Source of the DNA: Ignelater luminosus
Lineage: Eukaryota > Arthropoda > Insecta > Coleoptera > Elateridae
Direction of reading: 5' to 3'
DNA: 64,000 bases
Assembly (NCBI GenBank): GCA_011009095.1
Contig: VTPC01090570.1
Location: 215,159 to 279,158 of the forward strand
The notes under the pieces are model-generated. The model was not told the origin of the DNA. It was given only the letters and a program-made list of their open reading frames with translations, and did no database searches. Below, piece after piece: positions 23,201 through 34,690 of the stretch. Each line of letters starts with the position of its first letter. Position 1 is the stretch's first letter. Both the position numbers and the translations under genes were made by a program.

Positions 23201-26007
23201 TACAACGAACTTGCTCGTGTATGCACATGTGCGTAACCAACAATCGCCACCTGTCAATATCATATACGAAAATCGCCCCAAAGTAACCGCTCTTAATCTA
23301 AAACTGGTTTAGTACAGGAAAATTAAAAAAATGACATCCGGCAAACGCCACTGCTGTGGTATTTACATAATGCGCGAAATTCACGCTAAATCTCCTAGTT
23401 TATATGTCTAGATCAATATGTCTAAAAACTCATTTTGAGGGATTTACTTATATCGATTTCAGGCTTCCGATGTAATTTGTTTTTGAAAGGTGCAAAGATC
23501 ATACAAATAAAAAAAAACTGAAAACTGAAAGAAGTGCAAAGACGGTGGTAGCAACAAATACGAAAATTACGAATTCTGATTAAGCACGAAATTGGTTTCT
23601 GGAAAATGAAGTAATTAAGACATTTCATAATGTACTTTATATGCTAGCTATTAATAAAAAGTGCGAATGATTGATTCGCTTCGAATTGTTACTGTGTAAA
23701 CAACGCTCTTTTATTTACACTTTACAAAAAAGGCATTTAATATTTAATATTTTTAAATACTGGAGTTTATTGAACTCACAACAGTTCTTAAAAGTTAAAA
23801 CATCTGGATAGGCTTTGTTAATATCCATCGCGAGTCTTAATTTTAACTACATACTACAGCAAACGCAAAAGTGACGAATGACAAAACTGAAATAAAAACA
23901 AAAGTCAATTACTAATGAAAACTCGAAAATGTTCGATATACGTAAATATTATCGAAAACTTTGAATGGAATGCGGTTGTGGTATGTAACCAAAAGCCATC
24001 TCACCTCGTTTCAATAATATATAGCAAGAGGCAGGTGTTAACTCGAAGGTAAAACATGCGTATTTTTATGGGACCCAATAAAATTCAAAAAGAAGTAGTA
24101 GCGCTATCAAACGGATGTAATTTTTCTAATATTACTGAAGAAATCTCGAAATTATTCTCTGTTTAATTTATGGTATGGAAAATACACAGATCCTATCTTA
24201 AGGATTGTTGAAAAGGCTTTTTTGCACATTGATAATAAAATATAATTAATTTTGTTACATAATTGCTATTCAATTCTTTACCTTTTCGAATTTGAATGGT
24301 ATTTACTTTTATATAATAATATAACCATCCTAAAAGAAGGCATCTTTCTGGTAAGTACAAGGTCAATGAAAGCAACAGATGCCGGCTGCCGGGTGAGACA
24401 GGCACCATAGACCCAGAAGAATATTTAACAATGTGCAGCTGCCACCCAGTGATTCTCAAACAACTTTAAAATTGAAACAAAATTGTAAGAACCAATTAAA
24501 ATTTTCCTCGACAATTTAGTTTCTGTTTTGTTACTTTCAATTACGTTGAAACAGCGCAAGGTGCTTTTTAAAATGTATCGTACCCTCAATTGCGGTATTG
24601 TAGTAAGCGACAGGGGTGCAAAACCTTTTGAATCGTTTTATCTCGTCAGGGGGATGTAACAGATGTAGGCCAGATGCTAATTTCTCATTTTTCTTATAAA
24701 GCGAATCACAAAAAGTTAAGAGCACATTCTGGGAATCTTTTTTATCTTTTAGATATAAATAAACAGATAAAATCGTAACAATTAAATAAAAGTTAATTTT
24801 GCTATAAACAAGTGATACTTCTTTATGTATTTCATCTTTAATCAATTGTTTTAGAAAGTGTAATAAAACCGCCCAAATTTATTTATTATTGCAACTAACA
24901 AAGGCGTTTCCGGTTAGTTTATATGATCTTTTTGAATTCTTCCTAAAAACATTTTATTTTTCGTGGCCTTCTTTATGAGGAAGTTTCAGGCAGCTGCAAG
25001 AGCTGGAGCATTCAGTAAATAACCAGGTAAATTGAGGTTCAGGTAAAATTTCGAAGGCCTTTCGCTCTAAATTGTAAGAAATTACGGTTTATAAAGTTTT
25101 TTCTTAAGATTTCTATTCGTATAAGAGGGTATTTTTTTTTTATTTTTAACAGACTGATAGAATTTAGATGCCTGATATTGATGGATATTCTCTTTTAATT
25201 TAAATGTTGGAATTTCATCTGGGTCTCTCCTACACATTTATGAAATAGATCGCACCAATTTGTAATTAATTCTGTATATGTAATCTTTAGAAAATTATGC
25301 AAAAATAATGAGGAATAAACAGGAAATGTCTGGTTTTATTCCGGTCTAATACAATTCCAGAAAATTTAATCCACGCGCGCGAAACACGATCTTAATTTTC
25401 AGCACAATAGGTATATTGTAGATTCAATAAATGCAGTGTTGTCAGCAATTGTATAGTACAATAAAATGATTTTGATGTAAAAACTTATTACTTACCCGTA
25501 TAAAAATGCAGCTCCAGCAATTCCTCCTCCACACTGTGCGATTATAAACATAACAGTGCGAATTAACGAGATATTCTTAGTAATTGCCATCGCAATTGTA
25601 ACTGCTGGATTTATTTGAGCTCCTAGAACACAACAATAATGATATACTTTGATTAATATAATTTTCCTAAGTATTTATAGTTTACCAGATATTTGTCCAA
25701 AGCATTGAGTGAGAGTGGTAATCGACAAACTTGAAGCAAGTGCGGTTGCAAATAATAAGGAAGAAGAAGAAGCTCCTGTTCCATCGGCACCACACACAAT
25801 AAAAATGTAGCAAAACGATGCTAAACATTCGCAAATAACAGATCTCCAAAATTCCAAAGAACGCAACTCGGTACCCGCAGGAACTTTCCAAAGCTTATTA
25901 GGGGATGTGCACGCGGTATCATTTCTAAGGGCTTCAAGTTTTTCGAAGAGAGTGACAATGCAATATTCTATATTATCGTTCGGTAAATGTAAACTTTCGT
26001 CACCCAT
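20246..26007 (-). CDS. bib: Big brain (bib), MIP-family neurogenic membrane protein
   Basis: Four exons on the minus strand, read 25686-26007, 25496-25622, 21347-21554 and 20246-21283, join in frame to 564 residues with consensus GT/AG sites. Known role: Drosophila Bib acts with Notch signalling in neuroblast choice and forms a cation channel rather than a water pore. Seen here: six membrane segments with both MIP signature loops, NPAV at 112-115 (GAQINPAVTIAMA) and NPAR at 224-227 (MPCLNPARSLGPSFV). Glu60 in the first membrane segment (FWRSVICECLASF) corresponds to the glutamate implicated in Drosophila Bib gating. The ~310-residue cytoplasmic tail is Ser/Tyr/Asn-rich with Bib-specific blocks (YGGTKSLYC, LNRSQSVY, RPGPLVPTQSLYPMR, HLQNQNVQNQMQQRSES). 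It lacks the long polyglutamine tracts of the ~700-residue fly protein. Intron 1 is 63 bp; intron 2 is 3.9 kb. The start is the first ATG (AAGATGG), after which the frame stays open. Confidence 0.95.
23040..23300. promoter_or_regulatory. Candidate enhancer block in bib intron 2
   Basis: This 260-bp block is clearly GC-richer than the rest of the intron. On the minus strand at 23135-23143 it carries CGTGAGAAA, a full match to the Su(H) consensus YGTGRGAAM. It also has E-boxes CACATG/CATGTG (23224-23231) and CACCTG (23248-23253). Enhancer function is inferred only from these matches and from bib's place in the Notch pathway. A single Su(H) site can occur by chance. Confidence 0.3.
24447..24680. 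mobile_element. Possible hAT fragment
   Basis: CAGTGATTCTCAAAC at 24447 resembles a hAT terminus. At 24624-24660, GACAGGGGTGCAAAACC and GTCAGGGGGATGT resemble internal sequences of such elements. No partner terminus was found. Confidence 0.3.
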
Positions 26008-26215
26008 CTTAAAAATAAGATAAATATTTAAAAACTTATTTACAGAAGCTATTTAACAGAGCCATTAACAACACCCCCGCTCTGCCGACCGCACTAACAC
26101 AACTTCAACCACTTGCAGCACAGATGTATCTACAAGAAATTTCAAACGCGCTTCGCACAGTTATCCCCTCCGATCTCTAATAATCGAACCTTCTTTCAAC
26201 GCAGCCGTTTTAGTT
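26008..26215 (-). promoter_or_regulatory. bib 5' UTR/promoter region
   Basis: A GC-richer patch lies directly upstream of the bib start codon (about 26070-26215) and then gives way to AT-rich sequence. No TATA box at a convincing distance and no clear initiator could be fixed, so the transcription start is unknown. Confidence 0.4.
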
Positions 26216-26754
26216 GGCATAATATAATAAATAAATGTTTAAAGAGCGCTTAATTGATTTTAATTATTTATTATGCAGTAACCAACTGCATTTGATAACT
26301 GTTGATTTTCTTTGAACATACATCATTTAGCTACATTAATTAAACAAATATTTCTTAAGAATTACAAAATATATCATAATTAAAACAATATTCTTTACAA
26401 CAATACATTCTTTTATATAAAACCGACAAATACACCTAATAAAGTATATTAAATAAAGTAAGAGAGAGAGATAATTAAATTTAATTAATGTGCAGATGTA
26501 TTTTTGCCTTTTCCTATTAGACTGATCAGAATTTAGAACATAAACAGAATAATATTCCTGTGCAGATATTTGCACACTGTACGTGATTTTATAAATTTAA
26601 TGATAATAATAAAAAATAATAATTAACAACCCAATAGAGAGAGTAATGGCCCCCTCCAACTAATAACTAATAAAACTAATAAAAAAAAACTTGAATGTCC
26701 AAAATTCTTTACACATGAAAAAAATAAAAAACAAGAATCAAAAGACGGAATTTG

Positions 26755-26880
26755 TTTTTAATAGAACGCCTACTCGATTTTGATACCATTGCATAGTTTG
26801 CCAAAATGCATAGGTATTTTTTGATTTTCAGATTTATCACACAAAAAGAAATTTTACATTAAACTAGTTTCCTGTACAAC
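26755..26880 (+). mobile_element. Copy of a dispersed MITE-like family (bib upstream)
   Basis: It contains AACGCCTACTCGATTTTGAT followed by ACCATTGCATAG. The same core occurs at about 57860, 60606 and, inverted, about 61003. This copy is about 750 bp upstream of the bib start codon. Confidence 0.6.
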
Positions 26881-29210
26881 AATCATAGCTTTCTCTAATT
26901 TAACTGATTGCATATTTCTTACGGTTAGGCTCGTAACCAGGAGAAGGCCAAGTGAATAAGTAAAGCTTTGCTTTTACAACATGAATCTGTTTATTTTCCT
27001 GTTTGTTTTGTATGATACAATTTTTTCAAATTTCAATTATATCAAAATAGAGCTATATAATAAGTTTCAGTACCTGACTATTTACTTATCTTTGCTACCA
27101 AACCTTGATACTTTAAGGATTTGGATTTGTTAGCAGCCATTCACAATGGAATGTGCAAACTCGTAGTCTTGAAGATTCCTAATCATTTCTTTTACAGTTG
27201 CAATATACCATCCTTTCTTTCTGATTTTGTGGAGGGGATATGTCTGTGACCTGAACACACTTCAGTTTTTGATGAAGCTACCAACGTAGGTAGTAACTAT
27301 TGCGCATAACAAAAGTGGGACCATTTCTGATGTTTAGTATGTCTAAATTATTTTTCATAATCAATTCAAATAAAGACTCTCTTCTTTCATTTATATGTTT
27401 GCTTTTCCAGGTCACATCGTGTGGGTTTGGCATCACATATCATATATCAATATTCATTCCCTGCATTTTGCCAGCACTCTTGGTGTTGGTTTTTGTGTAT
27501 CGTCATACAAAAAATTAAAATTCTCTACCCTTCTCTGTTCACTGTTTCAATTCTAGGAACTGCCACATCTCTAGAATGCCTAGATCTGTTAGCGCTAGCA
27601 TTTGAATTGCTTTGTTTGTTGCAAATATGCATGGTATGGGAGTTTCGTGATTGTCACTACATGTAGATTGGCTCACCATCTACCCCGTCAAGACCACAAA
27701 GAAGAGAGATTACTGCTTTGCTATGATGGAAGTTTATCTGGACTTCTCTAAACTAAACCTATTATTACTGATGTCAGGTCCTACAAGTATAGGGGAAACA
27801 AAACAGACTGGTAGAGTTCAATTTATATGTTTAAGACTAAATTCCCAGAGAGGTCGGCTGGTATCTCGGAGGCTTTGTTAGCATGGAACGTTGAATCTTG
27901 AAGCTCCATCCAGACTAGATTCACCAAGTTCTGATTTAAGATCGCATGTTGTTCTCCGCAACTGACAATACCCAGCAGTCATCAGAACTACAGGGTGGAG
28001 TGCAAGGCCCTGCAGTCGTCTTTACTGCATGAAAATCCGAGCCACTCCGAAAATCTGTTAGAGCCACTCCTATTAAGCTGGTCTTATGATTTGTAATCAG
28101 TCCCAAAACCCTATAGTAGAGCTAATTGTAAGAATTAAGGGTAAAAGGACTACAATAACCTGGTTCGAAAAAAACATAATCATTATTACAAACCAGGATA
28201 CAATAAACATCAGTAGGGTAATATACCTAAATGATTTTTCAAATGCTGAAATGTCTTATACGTTTCGGGCATGCCTAAGACTTCTCAAGTTAAGGGAACT
28301 TTTTTGATCAAACTAGTTAGACGGGAATTTTCAAGCCGATCACCATCAGTTTTTAAGACTATGAAGTCTTACTTTTTTAACCAGACTTTGGTATGGTGGA
28401 AGCCGTAAGTAATTGTCCATAAACGCACGACTAGCCGTAACTGAAATTAAGTAGACAAGAATTGACATTAATAATGAATAACCGTTGTTTCCGGATTCTT
28501 TTCAGTAAAATGTGTTGGTATGGGAGTTAAGAAACTGTGAGAATCCAAACATTAATTCATGGTCTTCATAGTATACTATACAATAATAACCAACAATTAA
28601 TATTTTCATGCGGTTTCCAATACCCGATACTTTGGATTTTCGAGACTCAGTCCGTTGTTGTTGTTACGCTACTTATTCTGGGTCCCTATGGTCTATTAAT
28701 ACTTTTTCCCGAGTCTCCGAAAACCTCCATCCGACCCTGGTCGTCATAAATTGACCTTCACGATGCCGAAATCTGCTTATAACAGTTATTTTCTAAAGCT
28801 TTTAATATTAGAAAAACAATGCAATGCTCAGTTTGATTATAATAATCATAACATAAACATAATCAATTTGAAGATCTGTTTTAGATTATGAGCCAGAGAT
28901 TCTTGATTCTTTATAAATTGTAAACCTTTTTTAATTTTAGCAAACTACCTTTGTTCAATATTTTACTTTGACAGAATGTCTCATTCCTGACCTTTTAATT
29001 TGCATTCTAAAATAATAATAATAATAACAAATTTTATTCTTTTACAAGAATAAGGAAGGAGTTCATCCACAAACCAAGTTTCCAAGTCCGAAGTGAATGC
29101 ACCCATTAAGTGGTACACACGGGTTGTAATAAATGTCTAGTTCAAAATTGGTCATTGAGTACTTTTTAGAAAAGTGAAAACTTGAGAGTGGCCACAATTT
29201 GCTAAGACAT
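26881..29210. other. Gene-free stretch left of the BEL/Pao remnant
   Basis: Open frames are short, none resembles a family I know, and no promoter or RNA gene is visible. It includes one copy of a dispersed repeat (28026-28085) and a TAA microsatellite (about 29011-29028). The right part (about 28500-29200) is where a BEL left LTR would be expected, but no LTR pair was found. Confidence 0.4.
28026..28085 (+). repeat. Dispersed repeat shared with 38103-38162
   Basis: TGCATGAAAATCCGAGCCAC and the following TCCGAAAATCTG, then GCCACTCCTATTAA, align with 38103-38162 in the same orientation with about 80% identity. The element class is unknown. Confidence 0.55.
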
Positions 29211-30703
29211 AACATTTGGTCTTTCGACAAGCCGAATATCGGTGATTAAACGAAACTAACAGTGCGTTAGTTAAATTAAATATGTGCGTCAGTCAAATTG
29301 ACATTGTATACAAGAAATCATCGTTTTAAAAGCTGCAAAGTTCATAAATAAAGTTAAATAGCTCAGTGAGAGTTTAGTTAAAGTGCTATTTTAAGTACAA
29401 AGGATCCAGCCGACCCTTAAGAAACAGATTTATGGGCAAGACCACCTACATCCAGCATCTGGTCAAGTGTCTTTTTCTTTGTCTGGTTACGCAGACTTTT
29501 GGAACAGTAGTAAGTGCTAAATAGAAATAGTTGAAACTTTCCCTTTATACCTAAATCCTTCGGTTACTTTCCTTTGTATCATTGCATAAAATGTTTTACA
29601 ACCAACGATGGAAAGTTTAAATTCATAAACGAGGGTTAGTAAAAGGCCTCCGTAACACGATTTAACACCTTTTTTTTACATAAATATCAATAGGTTCTAC
29701 AGGTATACAAATCGCCAATCGAATTACCTGTATTTCCAGGAGAATATGATCAGTGCTTACCATTTATAAAGATGCGTTTTCAACAATAATAATCGATGCT
29801 AACACATGAAATGATACATGCTTTAGATTTCTCAAAGGAAAATTACGCAATAGCATTTAATTTATTAAAGGAAAGATACCAAAACAATAAAACTATAGTT
29901 CACAACAACGTAAAGGCTTTATTCGAATTCTCTGTTTGACAAACAATTAAGACAATTATCAGATAATTTACAGAAGCACATACACTGGACTTACTTACAG
30001 ATCAGTGGAAGGCACCTTAAAATCAGACTCAAAAACTCTCAACGCATGGGAATATCAGTCTGCAAGCAGTACAAATAATACATCACACACAACCATAACG
30101 AAAGTCTCTTGGTATTTTTGTACAAAACAACACTTCCGCCACAATTGTAAAATTGTTCGAACTTTCTGAAGTTAAATCCTACTAAAAGATCACAGGAAGT
30201 AAAAACCATGCAATTTTGCACTAATTGTCTTGCAAACAATCATACTACATCCAGTTGTAATGGTAGACGTTGCAAAAAATGTGAAAAACTACATACTATA
30301 CTATTGCACATCAAGTAAACAAGTCAAGAATGAAACATCAAATAAAGTCGACATTTCTGATGAAACTGATCATAAATCAATGGATGCCACACCTTCATGT
30401 AGCAATACTCTTAATAATGCAGTAAATGCTAGTCATTCTTATAAACAGTTAACAAATGTCTTGTTGTCTACAGCTGTAATAGAAGCTTCAGTTACAATGG
30501 CACAATGGGTTCGAAGAATTTATTTTGAACCTTACTAGATAGTGGCTTGCAATCAAACTTCATAACTGTAAGTGTCTGTGAATCATGGAGGATTAAAACC
30601 CAAGAAAGTAAACATTCGCATTGAAGGTAAAATGGAACATAAATTGAAGTAAAACTAAAATTTAAAGTAAATGTTTGTTGTTAACATATCACAATTACTG
30701 ATA

Positions 30704-31988
30704 CGAGGGTTGCTATTTATATTTCTGGCCTAACAATGAAAAAACAAGTATTTATGATCGAAACTAGTTTTATTGTTTTTCAAAATATTCTCCATTAAGA
30801 TTGATACACTTTTCCATGCGTTTGAACCAATTTTCGAAGCACTTTTTCCACTCTGTTTGAGGCAGCTCCAAAATATGCGTTTTGAAACAAAAAACGGCTT
30901 CTTCTGGTGTTGAAAATCGTTGACCACGCAGTTTGTTTTTGATGTACGGGAATAAAAAGAAGTCATTGGGTGCCAAATCAGGGCTGTATGGTGGATGGCC
31001 CATCAACTCGACCTTCTGGCTGGTTAAATATTCAATTGTTTGAGCAGCGGTGTGAGAGCTTGCATTGTCATGATGAAGAATGATTCGCCTCTTCTTTGAA
31101 GTTTTGCGAATTTCTCCAATGACTTCTGGCAAACAAATGGTTGTGTACCATTCAGAGTTGACCGTCTTACGTTGCTCTAACGCCACATGACCGGTAATGC
31201 CAAAGAAACAGGCAACCATTTGCTTCGATGTGTTTCTTCCGCGAACAACTTTTGTTGGATTTGGCTCGTCTTGAAAGACTCACACAGTTGATTGCTGTTT
31301 TGTTTCGGAGTCATATGCGTAGATCCATGATTCGTCACCTGTGCAGATGTTATACACAGCCTTTGATGCACCTTTCGCAAATTTTTTCAACATTTCAATG
31401 CACCAGTCGACGCGAGCCTTCTTTTGAGCATTGGTCAGGTTATGCGGGATCCAACGGGAACAAATTTTTTTTACGGCCAAATGATCATGTAATATCTTGT
31501 TGATGCTAGTCATACTAATGCCCAAAGATGCCTCAATCTCACGGTATGTCACATGACGATCTTGTTTAATCAGTTCACGCACAGCATCGATGTTTTCAGG
31601 CAGAACGACAGATTTTGGACGGCCTTCACAGATTTCGTCCTGGAGTGAACATCGGCCACGTTTGAATTAATTATACCAGTTTTTTACAGTGCTGTAGGAT
31701 GGAGCTTCATCGCTATATAATGTATTAAGTTCATTGATGCACTCTTGTCGTGATAATCCACGTCGAAAGTTATGAAAAATAATTGCACGAAAGTGTTCAC
31801 GGGTCAATTCCATTTTTTACTAGGGAATGTACTTTTCAATTAACTGCAAACAACACTAATCGCACTCAAATGACAAAATGTTGTGGTTGAGGTTATGTTC
31901 AACAATGTAAAGTTTACACCGGAAATGTCAGCTGACGCCTGGAAACAATCAGTGTTGCCAAGGCCAGAAATATAAATAGCAACCCTCG
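30704..31988 (-). mobile_element. Full-length mariner transposon, 1285 bp
   Basis: Perfect 28-bp terminal inverted repeats, starting CGAGGGTTGCTATTTATATT, bound the element. It is flanked by the TA target duplication (30702-30703 and 31989-31990). Length, TIR size and a D,D34D transposase mark a mariner. The identical TIRs suggest a fairly recent insertion. It lies inside an older BEL/Pao fragment. Confidence 0.95.
30770..31813 (-). pseudogene. mariner transposase, two nonsense mutations
   Basis: The frame runs from ATG at 31813 to the stop at 30770, 348 codons including the stop, the normal mariner length, with no frameshift. It has an N-terminal helix-turn-helix region. The catalytic acidic residues are all present: GDESWIY, HHDNASSH, and YSPDLAPND with 34 residues between the second and third Asp. 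Two in-frame stops disable it: TAA at 31667-31669 (codon 49) and TGA at 31280-31282 (codon 178, where families usually have Trp in a TVWVF-like context). The TIRs remain intact, so the copy could be moved by a transposase supplied in trans (inference). Confidence 0.9.
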
Positions 31989-32442
31989 TACCTCAGAAAG
32001 TTACATTAGCAGATACCGAATTTCACATGCTCTTAGAAGTGGAGATTTCTTATGATCTATTGTGGGTGGGGCAAATAACAATAAATAATCCAGCTCCAAT
32101 CTTACAAAATAAACTCAATTGATTGGACTGCATCAAGCCCGCCCCTATAGCCACCTGAATGTCCGCGTGCAAAATCGACTATGCCGCCCCCAACCCCATC
32201 CTCTGTCTCTGATTGAGCTTGTACAAAGAACTTTCAGTTTTGTTACATATGAGTAACAATTTATTATCATTACATGTTTATGACGTAGAATTCTCAAAAA
32301 TCAATTTCAAAGTCAAATGTACGGCTCTCACTCATTCATTGTGGGTTCTTTGTGATTGTACCTACTTTTGTTAAGGTGGTTCGAACCTGTAGACGTTTCG
32401 CATCTTAGATGCAAATAGATGGCGTTGTTATAAAATAATTGA

Positions 32443-32936
32443 CAAAGCCAGTTGATGTGAGACAAAGTATCGACACCAGACAAAAGACGATCGCAAATTT
32501 GGCTCATTAACGATTTTCTCTCCGTTAGAGAAGCAGTTCCACGTTAAATTTGACAAGTTTAAACGTCAGTTCTTTATTCTTTGGAATATTTGTATGAGCA
32601 AGTGCATATTTTCTATTTCCTCGTCGTCATCTTCATCGCTTTCATATTATTTTTTTATAAATCGTGTAAAATAAATTTCGTAGTAGTTACGCAATCCGAA
32701 TAACTCTATCATGTAAATTGTATGATCCAAGAATAATAAAGAATACGCAACAACAAGGCATTAATAACTACTTTTTTCTAAAATTTAAATTTTAATAACC
32801 TCAAACTTATAAACTGACTTATGTCAAATTTACCATGGAATAATAGACTCTAGCGGAGAGAAAATCACTTCTGAGCTCAATTTGCGATCGTCTTTTGTTT
32901 AGTGTCGGTACTTTGTCTCACAATCAACTGGCTTTG
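32443..32936. mobile_element. 494-bp foldback MITE with 8-bp target duplication
   Basis: The terminal inverted repeats start CAAAGCCAGTTGA and run at least 90 bp at high identity, including GTGAGACAAAGTA, ACAAAAGACGATCGCAAATT and GATTTTCTCTCCG. Weaker pairing extends to about 120 bp. ATAATTGA occurs exactly on both sides (32435-32442 and 32937-32944). An 8-bp duplication fits a hAT-type transposase. There is no coding capacity. Confidence 0.9.
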
Positions 32937-33029
32937 ATAATTGAAACATAATAATTGCAAGACAATACACACAATGTACACAAAGAAAAAAATATTGTTA
33001 TAACAAGAAACGTCTTTCATAATGCCGTA

Positions 33030-34131
33030 CGAGGCTTATTGGAAAAAATTCTGCAATCGGGTACTTCCGGTTGTGTGCTATTGGCAAATTCGAAAAGTTT
33101 GTCACTTCTAACCTATAATTCAGTTGACAGTTCGTGCCCAAGTTAACCAGTTCTGTTCACATAGCGCTTTGAAAAAAGTAATTTTGTGAAAAATGGAATT
33201 CTAGCGTGAACATTTTCGAGCAATGATTTTTTACGATTTTCGAAGCAACTTAATACCCAAACAATGCATCGAACGGTTTAATGCGGCTTTTGGTGAGGAA
33301 GCTCCATCGAATAGAACTATTTATAATTGGTTTGCTGAGTTCCAGCGTGGGCGTTCTTATCTCAATGATGAATTTCGTGAAGATCGTCCGTCAACATCTG
33401 TTGTTGCCACTAACGTTGATGCTGTGCGTAAAATGATTGAGCGAGATCGGCATGTGACATACCTTTGACGTGAAAGCAATAAACACGATTTTACATGATC
33501 ATTTAAACGTGTGAATTGGTGCAAATAAATACTAAAGAAATTCAGTCGAGATCATCCAAATTTAGTGTTACTCGTGACGAAAATTGGATCTACTCATACG
33601 AGCCGGAAATTAAACAACAATCCACAGTTTGGATGTTTCGAGATGAGTCGAAACCCACAAGCGTTTCTTCCGTATTTCTGGACATGTGGCAACCATAACT
33701 TTAGAGGATCGAAGAACTGTAAACCCTGATTGCTACACAACAATTTGTTTGCCAATCCAATCGGCGCATCTTTCTTCACCATGACAATGCAAGTGCCCAC
33801 ACAGCTTCACAAACTGTCGACTTTTTAGACAATGAAAAAGTGAAATAGATATCGCATTGTCCATATTCACCTGATCTAGCACCAAATTTCCGTTACCGAC
33901 AATCATAAACAAGAAGCGTGGTGAGTGTTATTCTTCACCTGAAGCAGCCGTTGAGGCATTTAGGTATTTATTTATTTCTAAGGCACCAGCTTCAGAATGG
34001 GAAAAATGCTTCCAAAATTGATTCGAGGGTATTGATGCTAAGGGCAAATATTTTGAAAAACAATAAAGCCATTCGCTAATTGTATCCGTGTTTTTCTTAA
34101 CCATTTGCAAAAATTTTTCTAGCAAACCTCG
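33030..34131 (+). mobile_element. Second, decayed mariner-like element
   Basis: Bounded by TA (33028-33029, 34132-34133) and imperfect terminal inverted repeats, CGAGGCTTATTGGAAAAAATT and, from the other end, CGAGGTTTGCTAGAAAAATT. At 1102 bp it is shorter than a full mariner because of an internal deletion. Its TIRs and protein differ from the mariner at 30704, so it belongs to another lineage. Confidence 0.88.
33193..34064 (+). pseudogene. Truncated, frameshifted mariner transposase
   Basis: Transposase-like protein begins at 33193 with an early TAG (MEF-stop), then runs open to about 33466 with the helix-turn-helix part (EEAPSNRTIYNWFAEFQRGR). A deletion after RHVTY removes the region leading into the first catalytic block; DENWIYSYE is recognisable at about 33577. 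HHDNASAHTA is at about 33777 and PYSPDLAPN at about 33864, where the third catalytic Asp is lost (NF instead of ND). The C-terminus GKYFEKQ ends at 34064. Confidence 0.85.
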
Positions 34132-34398
34132 TACTGATTAATGAGAATGAATGATAATGACGAGATCGCTGTATTTGCCGCCCCCCTGAATGTGCACACC
34201 CTGCACGCCTGCTTAGAGCGGGCCTGGACTGTCCCTAACGATAGCCGTTTGAGTAATCATGATTTCCTCTGCCACTTAGCCTTCTGCGACTTGGGTAACC
34301 AGTTAGCACGGCGTCAACTGTCAACTTATTAAACTTTGTTTCTTAAAAGAACAAACAATTAATAATATAATATGTTAGAAGCTATTATGTTATGTCTT

Positions 34399-34690
34399 AT
34401 ACAGGATGTTTTAAAAATTAGTGCAAATACTTGACAGGCGCATTCTTCTTCTCTGCCATATAGCTTTTTTTCTTTAAGCGCACCAATTCTGAGATAGTGG
34501 GTGTCAAAGTTTTATTTAAAATCGCCGTACGTCATCTCAAAAACAGGATCTAATTATTTGCATCGCATTCCTCGACATAGATTAAACTTTTTTTGTCATA
34601 AAACTTTTTTCTTAAATTGCAGCATTTTTAAGATACAGGGTGTCAAAGTCTCATTTAAAATTTCTTGTTTTCTCAATATTTCAAGAACAA
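34399..34690 (+). repeat. Tandem partial repeat with ATACAGGRTGT motif
   Basis: ATACAGGATGTT occurs at 34399. The stretch at about 34493-34522 (GATAGTGGGTGTCAAAGT, then TTATTTAAAAT) repeats at about 34631-34662 (GATACAGGGTGTCAAAGT, then CTCATTTAAAAT), spaced about 139 bp. It looks like a duplicated piece of a dispersed element. Confidence 0.5.

Larger units (their letters stand above)
21555..25495 (-). other. bib intron 2
   Basis: A 3.9-kb intron in a gene whose other introns are 63 bp each. It holds no supportable exon. It contains a GC-richer block at about 23040-23300 with putative neurogenic transcription-factor sites, and hAT-like fragments at about 24447-24680. Confidence 0.8.
29211..32116 (+). 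pseudogene. BEL/Pao retrotransposon gag-protease remnant, split by a mariner
   Basis: The 5' leader-like string CATTTGGTCTTTCGA (about 29213) resembles BEL-type leaders. From about 29740, gag-like pieces appear in shifting frames. Two CCHC zinc knuckles lie at about 30208-30300 (FCTNCLANNHTTSSC, then CKKCEKLHT). The retroviral-type aspartic protease motif LLDSG follows at about 30531. The element is then interrupted at 30704-31988 by a mariner. It resumes at about 31992-32116 with LADTEFHM and YDLLWVGQI, conserved downstream of the protease in BEL/Pao. Several frameshifts and stops make it non-functional. No reverse transcriptase, integrase or LTR was recognised, so most of the element is gone. 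Confidence 0.75.

Noticed and set aside
22900..23312. Overlapping frames on both strands in bib intron 2
   Set aside because: They coincide with a GC-richer block where stops are rarer; no protein family, and opposite-strand frames compete. Better explained as regulatory sequence.
27300..28749. Several 60-80-codon plus-strand frames
   Set aside because: Overlap one another in different frames and show no recognisable domain; treated as chance or old transposon sequence.
31228..31503. Plus-strand frame across the mariner
   Set aside because: Antisense shadow of the minus-strand transposase.
34141..34332. 63-codon frame just right of the second mariner
   Set aside because: Not similar to any family I know; starts directly at the mariner flank; no splice or promoter signal.
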